Source of the DNA: Duganella sp. Root336D2
GTDB lineage: Bacteria > Pseudomonadota > Gammaproteobacteria > Burkholderiales > Burkholderiaceae_D
Assembly: GCF_001425005.1 (NCBI RefSeq)
Contig: NZ_LMDB01000037.1
Span: forward strand, 67,269-131,268
DNA: 64,000 bases
Direction of reading: 5' to 3'
Part shown: piece by piece, positions 26,493-33,794 of the stretch
Numbering within the stretch: the stretch's first letter is position 1
Layout: every line of letters begins with the position of its first letter
Position numbers and translations under genes: made by a program
Notes under the pieces: generated by a model
What the model was told of the DNA's origin: nothing
The model's input: the letters and a program-made list of their open reading frames with translations, nothing else
Database searches by the model: none

Positions 26493-27377
26493 ATGGAAAT
26501 CAGTAAAAAATTCAACAAGCCGCGCCTGCTGGTCATTGGTTGCGGCGATGTAGGCATGCGTTTGCTGCCTTTGGTGCGCGCGCATTACCGCGTATTTGCC
26601 GTGACCAGCCAGCGCGAGCGCTTTGCCGAATTGCGTGCGGCGGGCGCCGTGCCGGTGCTGGCCAACCTGGACCAGCCTGAATCGCTGCGTCGCCTGGCCG
26701 GGCTGGCGCACCAGGTCGTGCACCTGGCTCCACCGCCGGGCGAGGGCGGGCTGGATCGGCGCACCCGCAATGTGACCGCCATTTTACCTGACCGGGCGCA
26801 AGTGGTTTATGTGAGCACCAGCGGCGTGTACGGCGACCTGGCCGGGCGCTGGGCGGACGAAACCCAGCCCGTTGCGCCACGCAATGCACGGGCGCTGCGG
26901 CGGGTCGATGCGGAGAACGTATTGCGGGCATGGGCGCGCCGAGCCCAGGGTCGGCTGTCCATCCTGCGCGTGCCGGGTATCTATGCCGCGGACCGCCTGC
27001 CGCTCAAGCGCCTGCAGCAAGGTACTCCCGCGCTGCGTGCACAAGACGATGTTTACACCAACCATATCCACGCCGACGACCTGGCACGTGTTGTATTGGC
27101 GGCCTTACGCAAAGGAAGTTGTAACCGTGTGTATCACGCGGTAGATGACACGGAACTCAAAATGGGGGACTATTTCGACATGGTGGCCGATCATTTCGGC
27201 TTGCCGCGCCCACCTCGCCTGGATCGTGCAGCATTGGCGCAGGCTGTGACGCCAACCCTGTTGTCCTTCATGTCGGAATCGCGCAGGCTGGCGAACCGGC
27301 GCATGAAGGAGGAGTTGCTGGTACGGCTGCGGTTCCCGGATGTTGCAGCCGCCCTGAGTTGCATCAAGCGCCCGTGA
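26493..27377 (+). CDS. NAD-dependent epimerase/dehydratase-like protein (YeeZ type)
   Basis: ATG 26493 begins nine residues before the Rossmann motif RLLVIGCGDVG, so a much later start is excluded. The 294-residue product is an extended SDR: VVYVSTSGVYGD (near 105) provides the catalytic Ser region, LRVPGIYAADRLPL the substrate segment, and NHIHADDLARVVLAA the late motif. The usual YxxxK Tyr is not obvious, as in the atypical YeeZ-like group. The substrate is not evident. It diverges from the ferredoxin reductase over 12 bp, so each promoter must lie inside the other coding sequence. Confidence 0.78.
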   Translation: MEISKKFNKPRLLVIGCGDVGMRLLPLVRAHYRVFAVTSQRERFAELRAAGAVPVLANLDQPESLRRLAGLAHQVVHLAPPPGEGGLDRRTRNVTAILPDRAQVVYVSTSGVYGDLAGRWADETQPVAPRNARALRRVDAENVLRAWARRAQGRLSILRVPGIYAADRLPLKRLQQGTPALRAQDDVYTNHIHADDLARVVLAALRKGSCNRVYHAVDDTELKMGDYFDMVADHFGLPRPPRLDRAALAQAVTPTLLSFMSESRRLANRRMKEELLVRLRFPDVAAALSCIKRP

Positions 27378-27422
27378 TGCTGCCGGCGCTATCTTGTGCC
27401 AATGCCTGCCAAGGAGGGCGCC

Positions 27423-27647
27423 ATGTACAGCCATCCCACCAAGGAGCAAGTCCGTGCCTACCTGGCCCAGCGTGGCCATGCCCATCTTCCCCCGCCTTCG
27501 CCTGAGGAAATCAGGCGCCGCCTTGACTGGCGTTCGGAGTACACTCCAATGCCCGCGGCCCTGATGTACCTCCCTCCCGCCCTGGTCTGGATCACGTTTG
27601 CCTGGCTGTGTTTGCCATTTACTTTAGCAACAAACGACCAGAAGTAG
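27423..27647 (+). CDS. Small single-helix membrane protein, unknown
   Basis: ATG 27423 follows AAGGAGG at good spacing. The 74-residue protein has a hydrophilic N-terminal part with a PPPSPEEIRRRLDW segment and one C-terminal membrane helix (MYLPPALVWITFAWLCLPF). No family is recognised. The strong binding site argues that it is translated. It follows the epimerase-like gene by 45 nt. Confidence 0.6.
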   Translation: MYSHPTKEQVRAYLAQRGHAHLPPPSPEEIRRRLDWRSEYTPMPAALMYLPPALVWITFAWLCLPFTLATNDQK

Positions 27648-27741
27648 TCTTTTTGTTAAACTATATGAATTCCTAGCACAGCTTTACGCGCTAGAATCTA
27701 TCAAAATCTCACGGCGTTAAGCGAACGGCAATTAAACGGTG

Positions 27742-27747
27742 TATGAT
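27742..27747 (+). promoter_or_regulatory. Possible -10 element upstream of the small HTH gene
   Basis: TATGAT lies 112 bp before the 27859 start in a 211-bp AT-rich gap, implying a leader of about 100 nt. The -35 region is weak. The remaining gap holds no gene that I can see. Confidence 0.3.
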
Positions 27748-27858
27748 ACCGTCCGTGTGCCGAAAATTGCGTCAACAACGGCTTTTTCTGGCGCTCTTTG
27801 TCGAAAATTCCGCCAATAATTTTGTTGCGACCACGCAACACACTGAAAAAGTATAGTC

Positions 27859-28101
27859 ATGAGCTCTCTGAAAGAAATTACTGCATCGTCGTCTTACAAT
27901 CCGAACCGCGTCCTGGACGCTATCATTGAAAAGCTGCAACTGAAAAATGACGCAGCCCTGTCCCGCGCGCTGGAAGTTGCCCCACCAGTGATCAGCAAGA
28001 TCCGTCACAACACGCTGCCTATCGGCGCGACGATCCTGATCCGCATGCATGAAATCAGCGATTTCAGCATCCGTGAACTGCGCGACCTGATGGCGCACTA
28101 A
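27859..28101 (+). CDS. Small HTH-like protein
   Basis: The 80-residue product has a compact helical pattern (NRVLDAIIEKLQLKNDAALS, then RALEVAPPVISKIRHNTLPI). It reads like a Cro/C1-type helix-turn-helix: an alanine in the turn and PPVISKIR as recognition helix. Similar small proteins are frequent in Oxalobacteraceae and carry no assigned role. It lacks the extra domains of a full XRE repressor and may bind DNA as a dimer. A very strong terminator follows. The upstream 211-bp leader suggests regulated expression. Confidence 0.65.
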   Translation: MSSLKEITASSSYNPNRVLDAIIEKLQLKNDAALSRALEVAPPVISKIRHNTLPIGATILIRMHEISDFSIRELRDLMAH

Positions 28102-28120
28102 GCTTTCGTCCGGACGAAAA

Positions 28121-28160
28121 AAAACGGCCGCACCTGTTATCAGGTGCGGCCGTTTTTATT
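28121..28160. terminator. Strong bidirectional intrinsic terminator
   Basis: A perfect 16-bp stem (28121-28136 with 28141-28156) has the loop TTAT, with A-run and T-run on the two flanks. It lies between the rightward HTH gene and the leftward AYSGR repeat gene and should terminate both. Confidence 0.9.
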
Positions 28161-28177
28161 TGCGTGCTCGATCAGGC

Positions 28178-29206
28178 TCAGGCGCCTGCCAGGCGAGGAC
28201 GGGCGGAGTAGAACAGCGATTGCGATGCCGCCTGGGCCTCGGCGCTGACGCGGCCGGAGTAGGCGGTTTGGGCACCGGCGGCAACGCGGCCGGAGTAGGC
28301 GGTTTGCGCTTCAGCCGCGACACGGCCGGAGTAAGCGGTTTGTGCTTCAGTTGCGACACGGCCGGAGTACGCCGTTTTCGCTTCTGTCGTTATACGGCCG
28401 GAGTAGGCCGTCTTTGCTTCGGCTGTCACGCGGCCGGAGTAGGCGACTTGCGGTGCAGCTTCGGTAGCGACGCGGCCGGAGTAAGCCACTTGCGGCGAAG
28501 CTTCAGCCGCCACGCGGCCGGAGTAGGCAACCGCGACACGGCCGGAATAAGCAACTTTCGGTGCGGCTTCGGCTGCGACACGGCCCGAGTAAGCCACTTG
28601 CGGTGCAGCTTCCACAGCGACCCGGCCCGAGTAGGCTACTTGCGGTGCGGCTTCCATAGCCACGCGGCCCGAGTAGGCGACTTGCGCACCAGCTTCGGCG
28701 GCAACGCGACCGGAGTAGGCTACCTGCTGGCCGGTTTCGTCTGCCACGCGGCCCGAGTAGGCAACCTGGGAGCCGTCTGCAGCAGCCTCGACAGCGACGC
28801 GACCCGAGTAAGCAACGGCGCTACGGAAATAGTCTTCGCCGAAGGTTTCTTCATACAGCTCCTTCATGCGATTACCTACGCGTTCATGCGCCTCTTCGTC
28901 GTCCTCGCCGCGCAGGCCGATGTATGGGAAGTGATGCAGGTAGTAGCCGAACACATTCTCGCAGTCGATGAAGTACTTCATCGTATCGAGGATGTGATAG
29001 TGCCAGAAGATGTCGACGTCCATCAGGGGAGCGGTTTGCTCGTTAGGGAACATTTTCATCAGGTACAGGAAGCGGCGGTATTCGAATTCGGTAGCGTTGA
29101 CCTTTTCCAGCGACCAGCCCTCGCCGGACTCCACGTGCATCAGTTTCACCTTGATAGGTTCCAGGTCCAGATCGGCAATAGCCTTGAAGCTTTCAGCAGA
29201 AATCAT
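28178..29206 (-). CDS. AYSGR-repeat protein with N-terminal WHxH domain
   Basis: I chose ATG 29206 (AAGGGA upstream; a TTG at 29215 is an alternative), giving 342 residues. Residues 1-130 form a domain with the motif DVDIFWHYHILD (63-74), reminiscent of the WHxH core of glycine-rich-domain (GRDP/DUF1399) proteins. From residue 131 the chain is 15 copies of AYSGR in units of about 14 residues (VAYSGRVAxEAxPQ) and then 12 residues (TAYSGRVAAEAQ). One shortened unit of eight residues and a degenerate last unit (FYSARPRLA) are present. There is no signal peptide, no Cys in the repeats and no membrane helix. It could be a multi-core peptide precursor with a fused enzyme-like domain, a repeat scaffold or an adhesin. 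FNR-type boxes lie upstream. Nothing proves a function. Confidence 0.75.
   Translation of the reverse strand: MISAESFKAIADLDLEPIKVKLMHVESGEGWSLEKVNATEFEYRRFLYLMKMFPNEQTAPLMDVDIFWHYHILDTMKYFIDCENVFGYYLHHFPYIGLRGEDDEEAHERVGNRMKELYEETFGEDYFRSAVAYSGRVAVEAAADGSQVAYSGRVADETGQQVAYSGRVAAEAGAQVAYSGRVAMEAAPQVAYSGRVAVEAAPQVAYSGRVAAEAAPKVAYSGRVAVAYSGRVAAEASPQVAYSGRVATEAAPQVAYSGRVTAEAKTAYSGRITTEAKTAYSGRVATEAQTAYSGRVAAEAQTAYSGRVAAGAQTAYSGRVSAEAQAASQSLFYSARPRLAGA
28205..28816 (-). repeat. Coding tandem repeats, 36- and 42-bp units
   Basis: Fifteen in-frame units encode AYSGR, read on the minus strand. Eight are about 42 bp or longer (promoter-proximal), one is cut to 24 bp, and six are 36 bp (distal). Codons inside the units vary while the peptide stays constant, so the repeat is kept at protein level rather than being a recent DNA expansion. 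Confidence 0.9.
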
Positions 29207-29328
29207 GAGTGACAATCCCTTTAAAAGTGAGCGAATTTAAGACTGACTGAGAGAGAGAAGACGCCGTTCTAGGGGGCTGGTGTTGTGGTGCCAGGCATCT
29301 GGTGTGTTCGGAGTTGGGAACACAGATG

Positions 29329-29342
29329 TTGATGTAGATCAA
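29329..29342. promoter_or_regulatory. FNR/ANR-type box 1
   Basis: TTGATGTAGATCAA matches the FNR consensus TTGAT-N4-ATCAA in all ten defined bases. It lies 123 bp before the AYSGR start and just downstream of the candidate promoter start site, a position that would suit repression. If another promoter is used, it could activate. Confidence 0.6.
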
Positions 29343-29494
29343 CTAGCTCAAGTATAGACTTAGCCCCCGGCAATGCAAGTAACAATTTACACGTGCGCGG
29401 AATAAACAACACAGGCGAAGATCCTTTCAAATCAATAGCTTGTCGCGCCGTCAAATGTTACAAATGCATTTTTGCTGAGCTGTGGAAAGGGAGT

Positions 29495-29508
29495 TTGATA
29501 TGGATCAA
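29495..29508. promoter_or_regulatory. FNR/ANR-type box 2
   Basis: TTGATATGGATCAA is a second perfect match to TTGAT-N4-ATCAA, 289 bp before the AYSGR start and 38 bp beyond the stop of the sensor kinase. No -10 hexamer stands at the distance expected for class II activation, so its target start site is unclear. Confidence 0.55.
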
Positions 29509-29545
29509 CAGCGGCAGGTAAAGTCTTAGCAAGTGGTAAAAACGC

Positions 29546-31330
29546 CTAAGCGCTGAGGCGCATATCGTCGGCAGGCGCCACCCGGTAGCCGACCGGCACT
29601 GCAATGCTGACCGTGGTGCCGCCATGCGGCAGGCTGTTGATCGAGCAGTTCCCGCCGAGCAGGCTGATGCGCTCTTCGATGCCGACCAGGCCGAAAGAGC
29701 CGGCCTTGTGCCGGCTGGCGGTATTGATGCCGATGCCGTTGTCGCTGATGGTCATGCGCAGCATGCCGTGCATCTGTTGCAGTTCGACCCGCACCATGGT
29801 GGCCGATGCATGCTGGTGGATATTGCTTAGCGATTCCTGCAGCACGCGGAAGAAAGCGGTCGCACAATGGTCGTCGACGCCATGGTCGGCCACGGCATCT
29901 TCAATGAATTCGCACTTGATGCCGGAGCGCAGGCGGAATTGCGCGATCTGCCATTCCACCGCTGCCGACAGGCCGAGGTCCAGCACATTCGGCCGCAAGT
30001 CGTTGATGATCTGGCGGACGCTGCGGATGGTGTTGTCGATCTGGTGCAGCGTGGCGCGTGCCCGCGCATGCAGCCGCGGGTGGGTTTTCTCGGTGCGCGT
30101 GGCGAGGATATCGGCCTCAATGCGCAGGGCCAGCAGGTTCTGGCCCAGGTCATCGTGGATTTCGCGCGCGATGCGCTTGCGCTCTTCTTCCTTGATGTGG
30201 TCCGCGTGCGCAGCGAGGCGGCGCAGGCGATGGTGCGACAGTTGCAGGCGCGCCTGGCTGTCGCGCAATTCGCGCGTCATGGCGCGCGCCAGCTTCACGG
30301 CGCGGCGGCGGGAAGAAGCCAGCGTTATGAACAGCGCATAGATCAGCACACTCGCGCCGAAACCCATGCTGCCCGCCAGCGCGGGCAGAAACTGGTCGAA
30401 GCTGGAATACAAGGCGCGCTTCGGCACGCTGAACTGCGCATGCCAGGTGCGGCCATGAAACTGCACCGGCAGCTCGGTAACGAAATGGTCGCTGTCCGCC
30501 CTTGGCATATTAGGCTGGCTATCGAACAGTTGGGCAGGCGGCTTGCCAATGCTGCTGCTGTCGCGCAGCGATACGCGCACCGTGCGCACCGGCATTTCAC
30601 CCAGTGCCGCATCGACCAGGCGCGGTACGCTGAACCCCAGCCCTACTGAACCAATGCAGGCCAGGCGCCGTTCTTCGATCGTGGTAATGGGCATGCTGTT
30701 GCGGTAGATGGGAATGCGCATTGCCATGCCCACATGGCTTGGCGCACTGCGCAGCGGGATGGGCTGGCCGGAGCTGCTCAAGGCGCCCTGGTCGCGCGCT
30801 GCGAACAGTGCGCCTGCCACGCCGGGGCGGGCCGCGATATCCAGGCCGTAACGGTCGCCGAACCCTTCCAGCGGTTCGATCAGGGTCAGCACCGCGTATT
30901 CGGGACGTTTTCCTTCTGGATGGAGGCGGTAGGAGGGATAAAGGTTGTCGGTAAGCTGGCGCTGGCGGGCTTCCGCCGCGGGGCGCTGGGCATCGGTGTA
31001 GTACTCGGCAAAGTTGATGTTGTCGATGGCCGGGTAATTGTGCTCGAGGTCCAGTCCCTGCACATAGCGGTGGAAGGTTTCCCGGGTGACTTCGCCGCCG
31101 GCCTGGAAATAGCTGGCGGCGGCGCGCAAGACATCGGTATATGCCTTGATGCTGGCGTTGATATTGAACTGCGTGTTGCGGGCCTGGTTGTGGAAACGGG
31201 CGCGCGCTTCACTTTCGACGGAACGCGTGGCAACCGTATGGAGTCCGAGCGCCACGGCCAGCGACAGCACAATGCCTAGCCACCACAAGGGCTTGGTGGG
31301 GGAAAACAGGCTGAGCTGTAAGCGGGTCAT
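29546..31330 (-). CDS. CHASE-domain sensor histidine kinase (HisKA_3)
   Basis: From ATG 31330 the product is 594 residues; a TTG at 31366 is an alternative. A membrane helix (WWLGIVLSLAVALGLHTVA, about 16-35) precedes a periplasmic CHASE domain (about 60-290, with HNYPAIDNINFAEYY). A second helix (GSMGFGASVLIYALFITLA) and a NarL-type dimerisation helix follow; phospho-acceptor His392 sits in REIHDDLGQ. The ATPase domain has the N box and DNGIGIN. Relatives pair with LuxR-type response regulators, but none is adjacent, so it is an orphan. Its promoter has an FNR box at about -60. Confidence 0.87.
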   Translation of the reverse strand: MTRLQLSLFSPTKPLWWLGIVLSLAVALGLHTVATRSVESEARARFHNQARNTQFNINASIKAYTDVLRAAASYFQAGGEVTRETFHRYVQGLDLEHNYPAIDNINFAEYYTDAQRPAAEARQRQLTDNLYPSYRLHPEGKRPEYAVLTLIEPLEGFGDRYGLDIAARPGVAGALFAARDQGALSSSGQPIPLRSAPSHVGMAMRIPIYRNSMPITTIEERRLACIGSVGLGFSVPRLVDAALGEMPVRTVRVSLRDSSSIGKPPAQLFDSQPNMPRADSDHFVTELPVQFHGRTWHAQFSVPKRALYSSFDQFLPALAGSMGFGASVLIYALFITLASSRRRAVKLARAMTRELRDSQARLQLSHHRLRRLAAHADHIKEEERKRIAREIHDDLGQNLLALRIEADILATRTEKTHPRLHARARATLHQIDNTIRSVRQIINDLRPNVLDLGLSAAVEWQIAQFRLRSGIKCEFIEDAVADHGVDDHCATAFFRVLQESLSNIHQHASATMVRVELQQMHGMLRMTISDNGIGINTASRHKAGSFGLVGIEERISLLGGNCSINSLPHGGTTVSIAVPVGYRVAPADDMRLSA

Positions 31331-31336
31331 TGCCTG

Positions 31337-31366
31337 ACTATAAGAATTTCCATGCTTCAAGGTCAA
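31337..31366 (-). promoter_or_regulatory. Sigma70-type promoter of the sensor kinase gene
   Basis: On the minus strand TTGACC (31361-31366) and TATAGT (31337-31342), each five of six to consensus, are 18 bp apart. Transcription would start at about 31330, the A of the start codon, predicting a leaderless or nearly leaderless mRNA. Confidence 0.6.
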
Positions 31367-31383
31367 GTTGCAAAAACACCACT

Positions 31384-31397
31384 TTGATTGAAATCAA
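31384..31397. promoter_or_regulatory. FNR/ANR-type box 3, upstream of sensor kinase
   Basis: TTGATTGAAATCAA is a perfect FNR-type site. Its centre lies about 60 bp before the predicted transcription start, close to the -61.5 position of class I FNR activation. This is the best placed of the three boxes. Confidence 0.65.
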
Positions 31398-31410
31398 ACG
31401 AACAATAAAA

Positions 31411-31436
31411 AACCGCCCGCAGGCGGCTTTTTTGTC
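31411..31436 (-). terminator. Terminator of glnS
   Basis: On the minus strand, GCCGCC, loop TGCG, GGCGGT and a T-run form a compact intrinsic terminator 15-40 bp after the glnS stop. The T-runs on both strands make it potentially bidirectional. Confidence 0.8.
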
Positions 31437-31450
31437 ACAGTTCGGGTCAG

Positions 31451-33211
31451 TTATTTGGCCCAGCTGTCTTTCAATGTGACGATGCGGTTGAATACCGGCT
31501 TGCCGGGCTGCGACAGCACGCGGTCGGCCACAAAATAGCCATGGCGCTCGAACTGGTAACGCTGTTCCGCGGGGGCATCCTTCAAGCCCGGCTCCAGGTA
31601 AGCCTTCACGATTTCCAGTGCTTTCGGATTCAGGAATTCCTTGAAGTCCTTGCCGCCGGCATCCGGTTTCTCTTCGGTGAAGAGGCGGTCGTACAGGCGC
31701 ACTTCCGCTTCCAGGGCCGCTTCGGCGCTGACCCAGGTGATATTGCCTTTCACCTTGTAGGTGTCGGCGCCCGGGGTGCCGGACTTGGAATCTTCGAAGT
31801 ATTTCACGCGCACCGCAGTGACCTTGCCGTTCTCATCCTTGTCGAAGCCGGTGCATTCGGCCACGTAGCCGTATTTCAGGCGCACGCGGGCGCCAGGCTG
31901 GTCGCCGGCAGGAGGGGTGAAGCGGAAGTAGCCTTTGGTCGGCACTTCCATGAAGTCTTCTTCTTCGATCCAGAGTTCGCGGGTGAACGGGAAGGTGCGA
32001 TGTCCCAGTTCAGGGTGGTGCGGGTGAACCGGCGAGGTGCACTCGACCGACTGGCCTTGCGGGAAGTTTTCGACGATCAGCTTCAGTGGGCGCAGCACGG
32101 CGATGGCGCGCGGTGCTTTTGGGTCAAGGTCTTCACGCACGGCGCCTTCCAGCACGCCGAAGTCGATCCAGCCGTCGGATTTGGTCACGCCGGTGCGTTC
32201 GCACATCAACTGGATGCCTTCCGGGGTGAAGCCGCGGCGCCGCATGCCGGCCATGGTCGGCAGGCGCGGGTCGTCCCAGCCGTCGACGATGCCTTCTTCC
32301 ACCATCTGGCGCAGCTTGCGCTTGGAGGTGACGATATAGGTCAGGTTCAGGCGCGCGAATTCATACTGGTGCGGCACCGGCTTGGCGAAGAAGCCGCCTT
32401 CCGACAAGGTTTCCAGCAGCCAGTCGTAGAATGGGCGGTGATCCTGGAATTCCAGGGTGCAGATCGAATGGGTGATGTTTTCCAGCGCATCCGAGATCGG
32501 GTGCGTGTAGTCGTACATCGGGTAGATGCACCAGTCGTCGCCGGTGCGGTGATGGTGGGCATGGCGGATACGGTAGATCGCCGGGTCGCGCATATTCATA
32601 TTCGGCGAGGACATGGCATCTTCGCTGATCTTGGCGCGCAGTGCGTGCTCACCATCCTTGTATTTGCCCGCCTTCATGTCGCGGAACAGCTGCAGGTTTT
32701 CTTCCACCGAGCGGTTGCGGAAAGGCGAATTGGTACCGGCGGCGCCGAAACCGCCGCGGGTGCTCTTCATTTCCTCGGCGCTCTGGCTGTCGACATAGGC
32801 CTTGCCGACCTTGATCAGGTATTCGGCCATTTCATACAGCTTGTCGAAGTAGTCGGAGGCGTAATACAGGTGATCGCCGGCGCCAACCGGGCCTTTGTAG
32901 TTCCAGTCGAAACCGAGCCAGCGCACGCTGTCGATGATGGAGTCGACGTATTCCTGTTCTTCTTTTTCAGGGTTGGTGTCGTCGAAGCGCAGGTGGCAGC
33001 GGCCGCCGAAATCGCGCGCCAGGCCGAAGTTGGTATAGATGGACTTGGCGTGGCCGACGTGCAGGTAGCCGTTTGGCTCCGGCGGGAAGCGGGTAATGAC
33101 CGGCGGCAGGCCTTCGCGCTTATTGACGCCGGAGGCCAGGTCGGCTTCAACGATATTGCGCAGGAAATTCGGCGCTGGGGCCGGGGCGGCAGTTTTTTTG
33201 TCGTTGCTCAT
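31451..33211 (-). CDS. glnS: Glutaminyl-tRNA synthetase
   Basis: The 586-residue product is a class I synthetase. The HIGH-type motif occurs in PPEPNGYLHVGHAKS (near 43-57), RFDDTNPEKEEQEYV follows as in GlnRS/GluRS, and the KMSKS equivalent is VTSKRK. HYHRTGDDWCIYPMYDYTHP-type specificity residues mark glutamine rather than glutamate activity. The two C-terminal anticodon-binding beta-barrels are complete. It charges tRNA-Gln in the cytoplasm. The gene is monocistronic, bounded by a terminator and by a repeat-rich upstream region. Confidence 0.95.
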   Translation of the reverse strand: MSNDKKTAAPAPAPNFLRNIVEADLASGVNKREGLPPVITRFPPEPNGYLHVGHAKSIYTNFGLARDFGGRCHLRFDDTNPEKEEQEYVDSIIDSVRWLGFDWNYKGPVGAGDHLYYASDYFDKLYEMAEYLIKVGKAYVDSQSAEEMKSTRGGFGAAGTNSPFRNRSVEENLQLFRDMKAGKYKDGEHALRAKISEDAMSSPNMNMRDPAIYRIRHAHHHRTGDDWCIYPMYDYTHPISDALENITHSICTLEFQDHRPFYDWLLETLSEGGFFAKPVPHQYEFARLNLTYIVTSKRKLRQMVEEGIVDGWDDPRLPTMAGMRRRGFTPEGIQLMCERTGVTKSDGWIDFGVLEGAVREDLDPKAPRAIAVLRPLKLIVENFPQGQSVECTSPVHPHHPELGHRTFPFTRELWIEEEDFMEVPTKGYFRFTPPAGDQPGARVRLKYGYVAECTGFDKDENGKVTAVRVKYFEDSKSGTPGADTYKVKGNITWVSAEAALEAEVRLYDRLFTEEKPDAGGKDFKEFLNPKALEIVKAYLEPGLKDAPAEQRYQFERHGYFVADRVLSQPGKPVFNRIVTLKDSWAK

Positions 33212-33226
33212 GTATGTTCTTGGTTT

Positions 33227-33265
33227 AAAACCGGTAAACCTGGGTCAGACCCAAGGGTCTGACCC
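33227..33265. repeat. Left arm of 39-bp perfect inverted repeat
   Basis: The arm runs AAAACCGGTAAACCT and then GGGTCAGACCC, AA, GGGTCTGACCC, so it is itself an 11-bp hairpin. It is the exact inverse complement of 33360-33398. It sits 16 bp upstream of the glnS start. Confidence 0.85.
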
Positions 33266-33309
33266 TGTCTGTGCTGTCGCCAGGGGTTCGGGTTCTTGGC
33301 CTTTGACTT

Positions 33310-33323
33310 TTGACGAAGATCAA
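33310..33323. promoter_or_regulatory. Near-FNR box inside the inverted-repeat element
   Basis: TTGACGAAGATCAA differs from the FNR consensus at one defined base. It lies in the 94-bp centre between the two 39-bp arms, in the glnS/J-domain divergent region. Function is doubtful. Confidence 0.3.
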
Positions 33324-33359
33324 AAGCCTTAAACCCAACCGCTAGCCGTTGAGTAGACT

Positions 33360-33398
33360 GGGTCTGACCCTTGGGTCAGACCCAGGTTTACCGGTTTT
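33360..33398. repeat. Right arm of 39-bp perfect inverted repeat
   Basis: This is the exact inverse complement of 33227-33265, ending GGTTTACCGGTTTT, 81 bp before the J-domain start. The two arms enclose 94 bp, making a 172-bp element with no coding capacity that I can see. Confidence 0.85.
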
Positions 33399-33478
33399 AG
33401 GGTGATATTCAGCGTAAACAGGGCATTTTATAGGATAATTTGTCCTTACGCGTTTAAAAACCGGCCCGGAGTTGCAAT

Positions 33479-33772
33479 ATGGAAAATTTATATAATGTGC
33501 TCGGTGTCGCGCCTAATGCCTCTGACGAGGAAATCAAGAAGGTCTATCGTTCCCTGGCCATGCGTTTCCACCCGGACCGCAACCAGGAACCGGGCGCAGA
33601 TGCCCGCTTCAAGGCCATCGTCAAAGCTTACGAAGTGTTGTCCGACCCCGAGAAACGGGAAGAATACAACCAGAGTGTGCACCACCGCATCATCATCGAC
33701 CCGGAAGCGGAAGCCTACCAACAGTGGCGATCCGTTTTCAGCGTCAACGGCGTGACGATCCCCGCCGCCTGA
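33479..33772 (+). CDS. J-domain (DnaJ-like) protein
   Basis: The 97-residue protein has a complete J-domain at residues 3-68: YNVLGVAPNASDEEIKKVYR, then HPD at 31-33 and a fourth helix with AYEVLSDPEKREEYN. It lacks the Gly/Phe region, zinc finger and substrate domain of DnaJ, and has about 30 extra residues ending VTIPAA. J-domains stimulate Hsp70 ATPase, so this is likely a dedicated co-chaperone that brings DnaK to a specific client. It heads a four-gene operon with three unrecognised proteins, the likely clients or partners. Confidence 0.88.
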   Translation: MENLYNVLGVAPNASDEEIKKVYRSLAMRFHPDRNQEPGADARFKAIVKAYEVLSDPEKREEYNQSVHHRIIIDPEAEAYQQWRSVFSVNGVTIPAA

Positions 33773-33794
33773 ATCAACAGAAAGACAGCAGCAA

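Larger units (their letters stand above)
29207..29545. promoter_or_regulatory. Intergenic region upstream of the AYSGR gene
   Basis: This 339-bp gap holds no gene that I can support. It contains two perfect FNR-type boxes and a possible leftward promoter: ATGCAA (TTGCAT on the minus strand, 29373-29378), a 16-bp spacer, and AGTATA (TATACT, 29351-29356). Transcription would then start near 29344, leaving a leader of about 140 nt. Confidence 0.5.

Noticed and set aside
28205..28816. CRISPR-like regular repeats
   Set aside because: Units are adjacent, in frame and encode a constant peptide with variable codons; there are no unique spacers and no cas genes.
31541..33262. 573-codon plus-strand frame opposite glnS
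   Set aside because: Antisense shadow of glnS; composition (Ala/Val/Phe/His-rich) and lack of any motif argue against it.
33227..33398. Insertion sequence or full transposon
   Set aside because: Only 172 bp, no transposase frame and no target-site duplication; treated as a paired repeat element.
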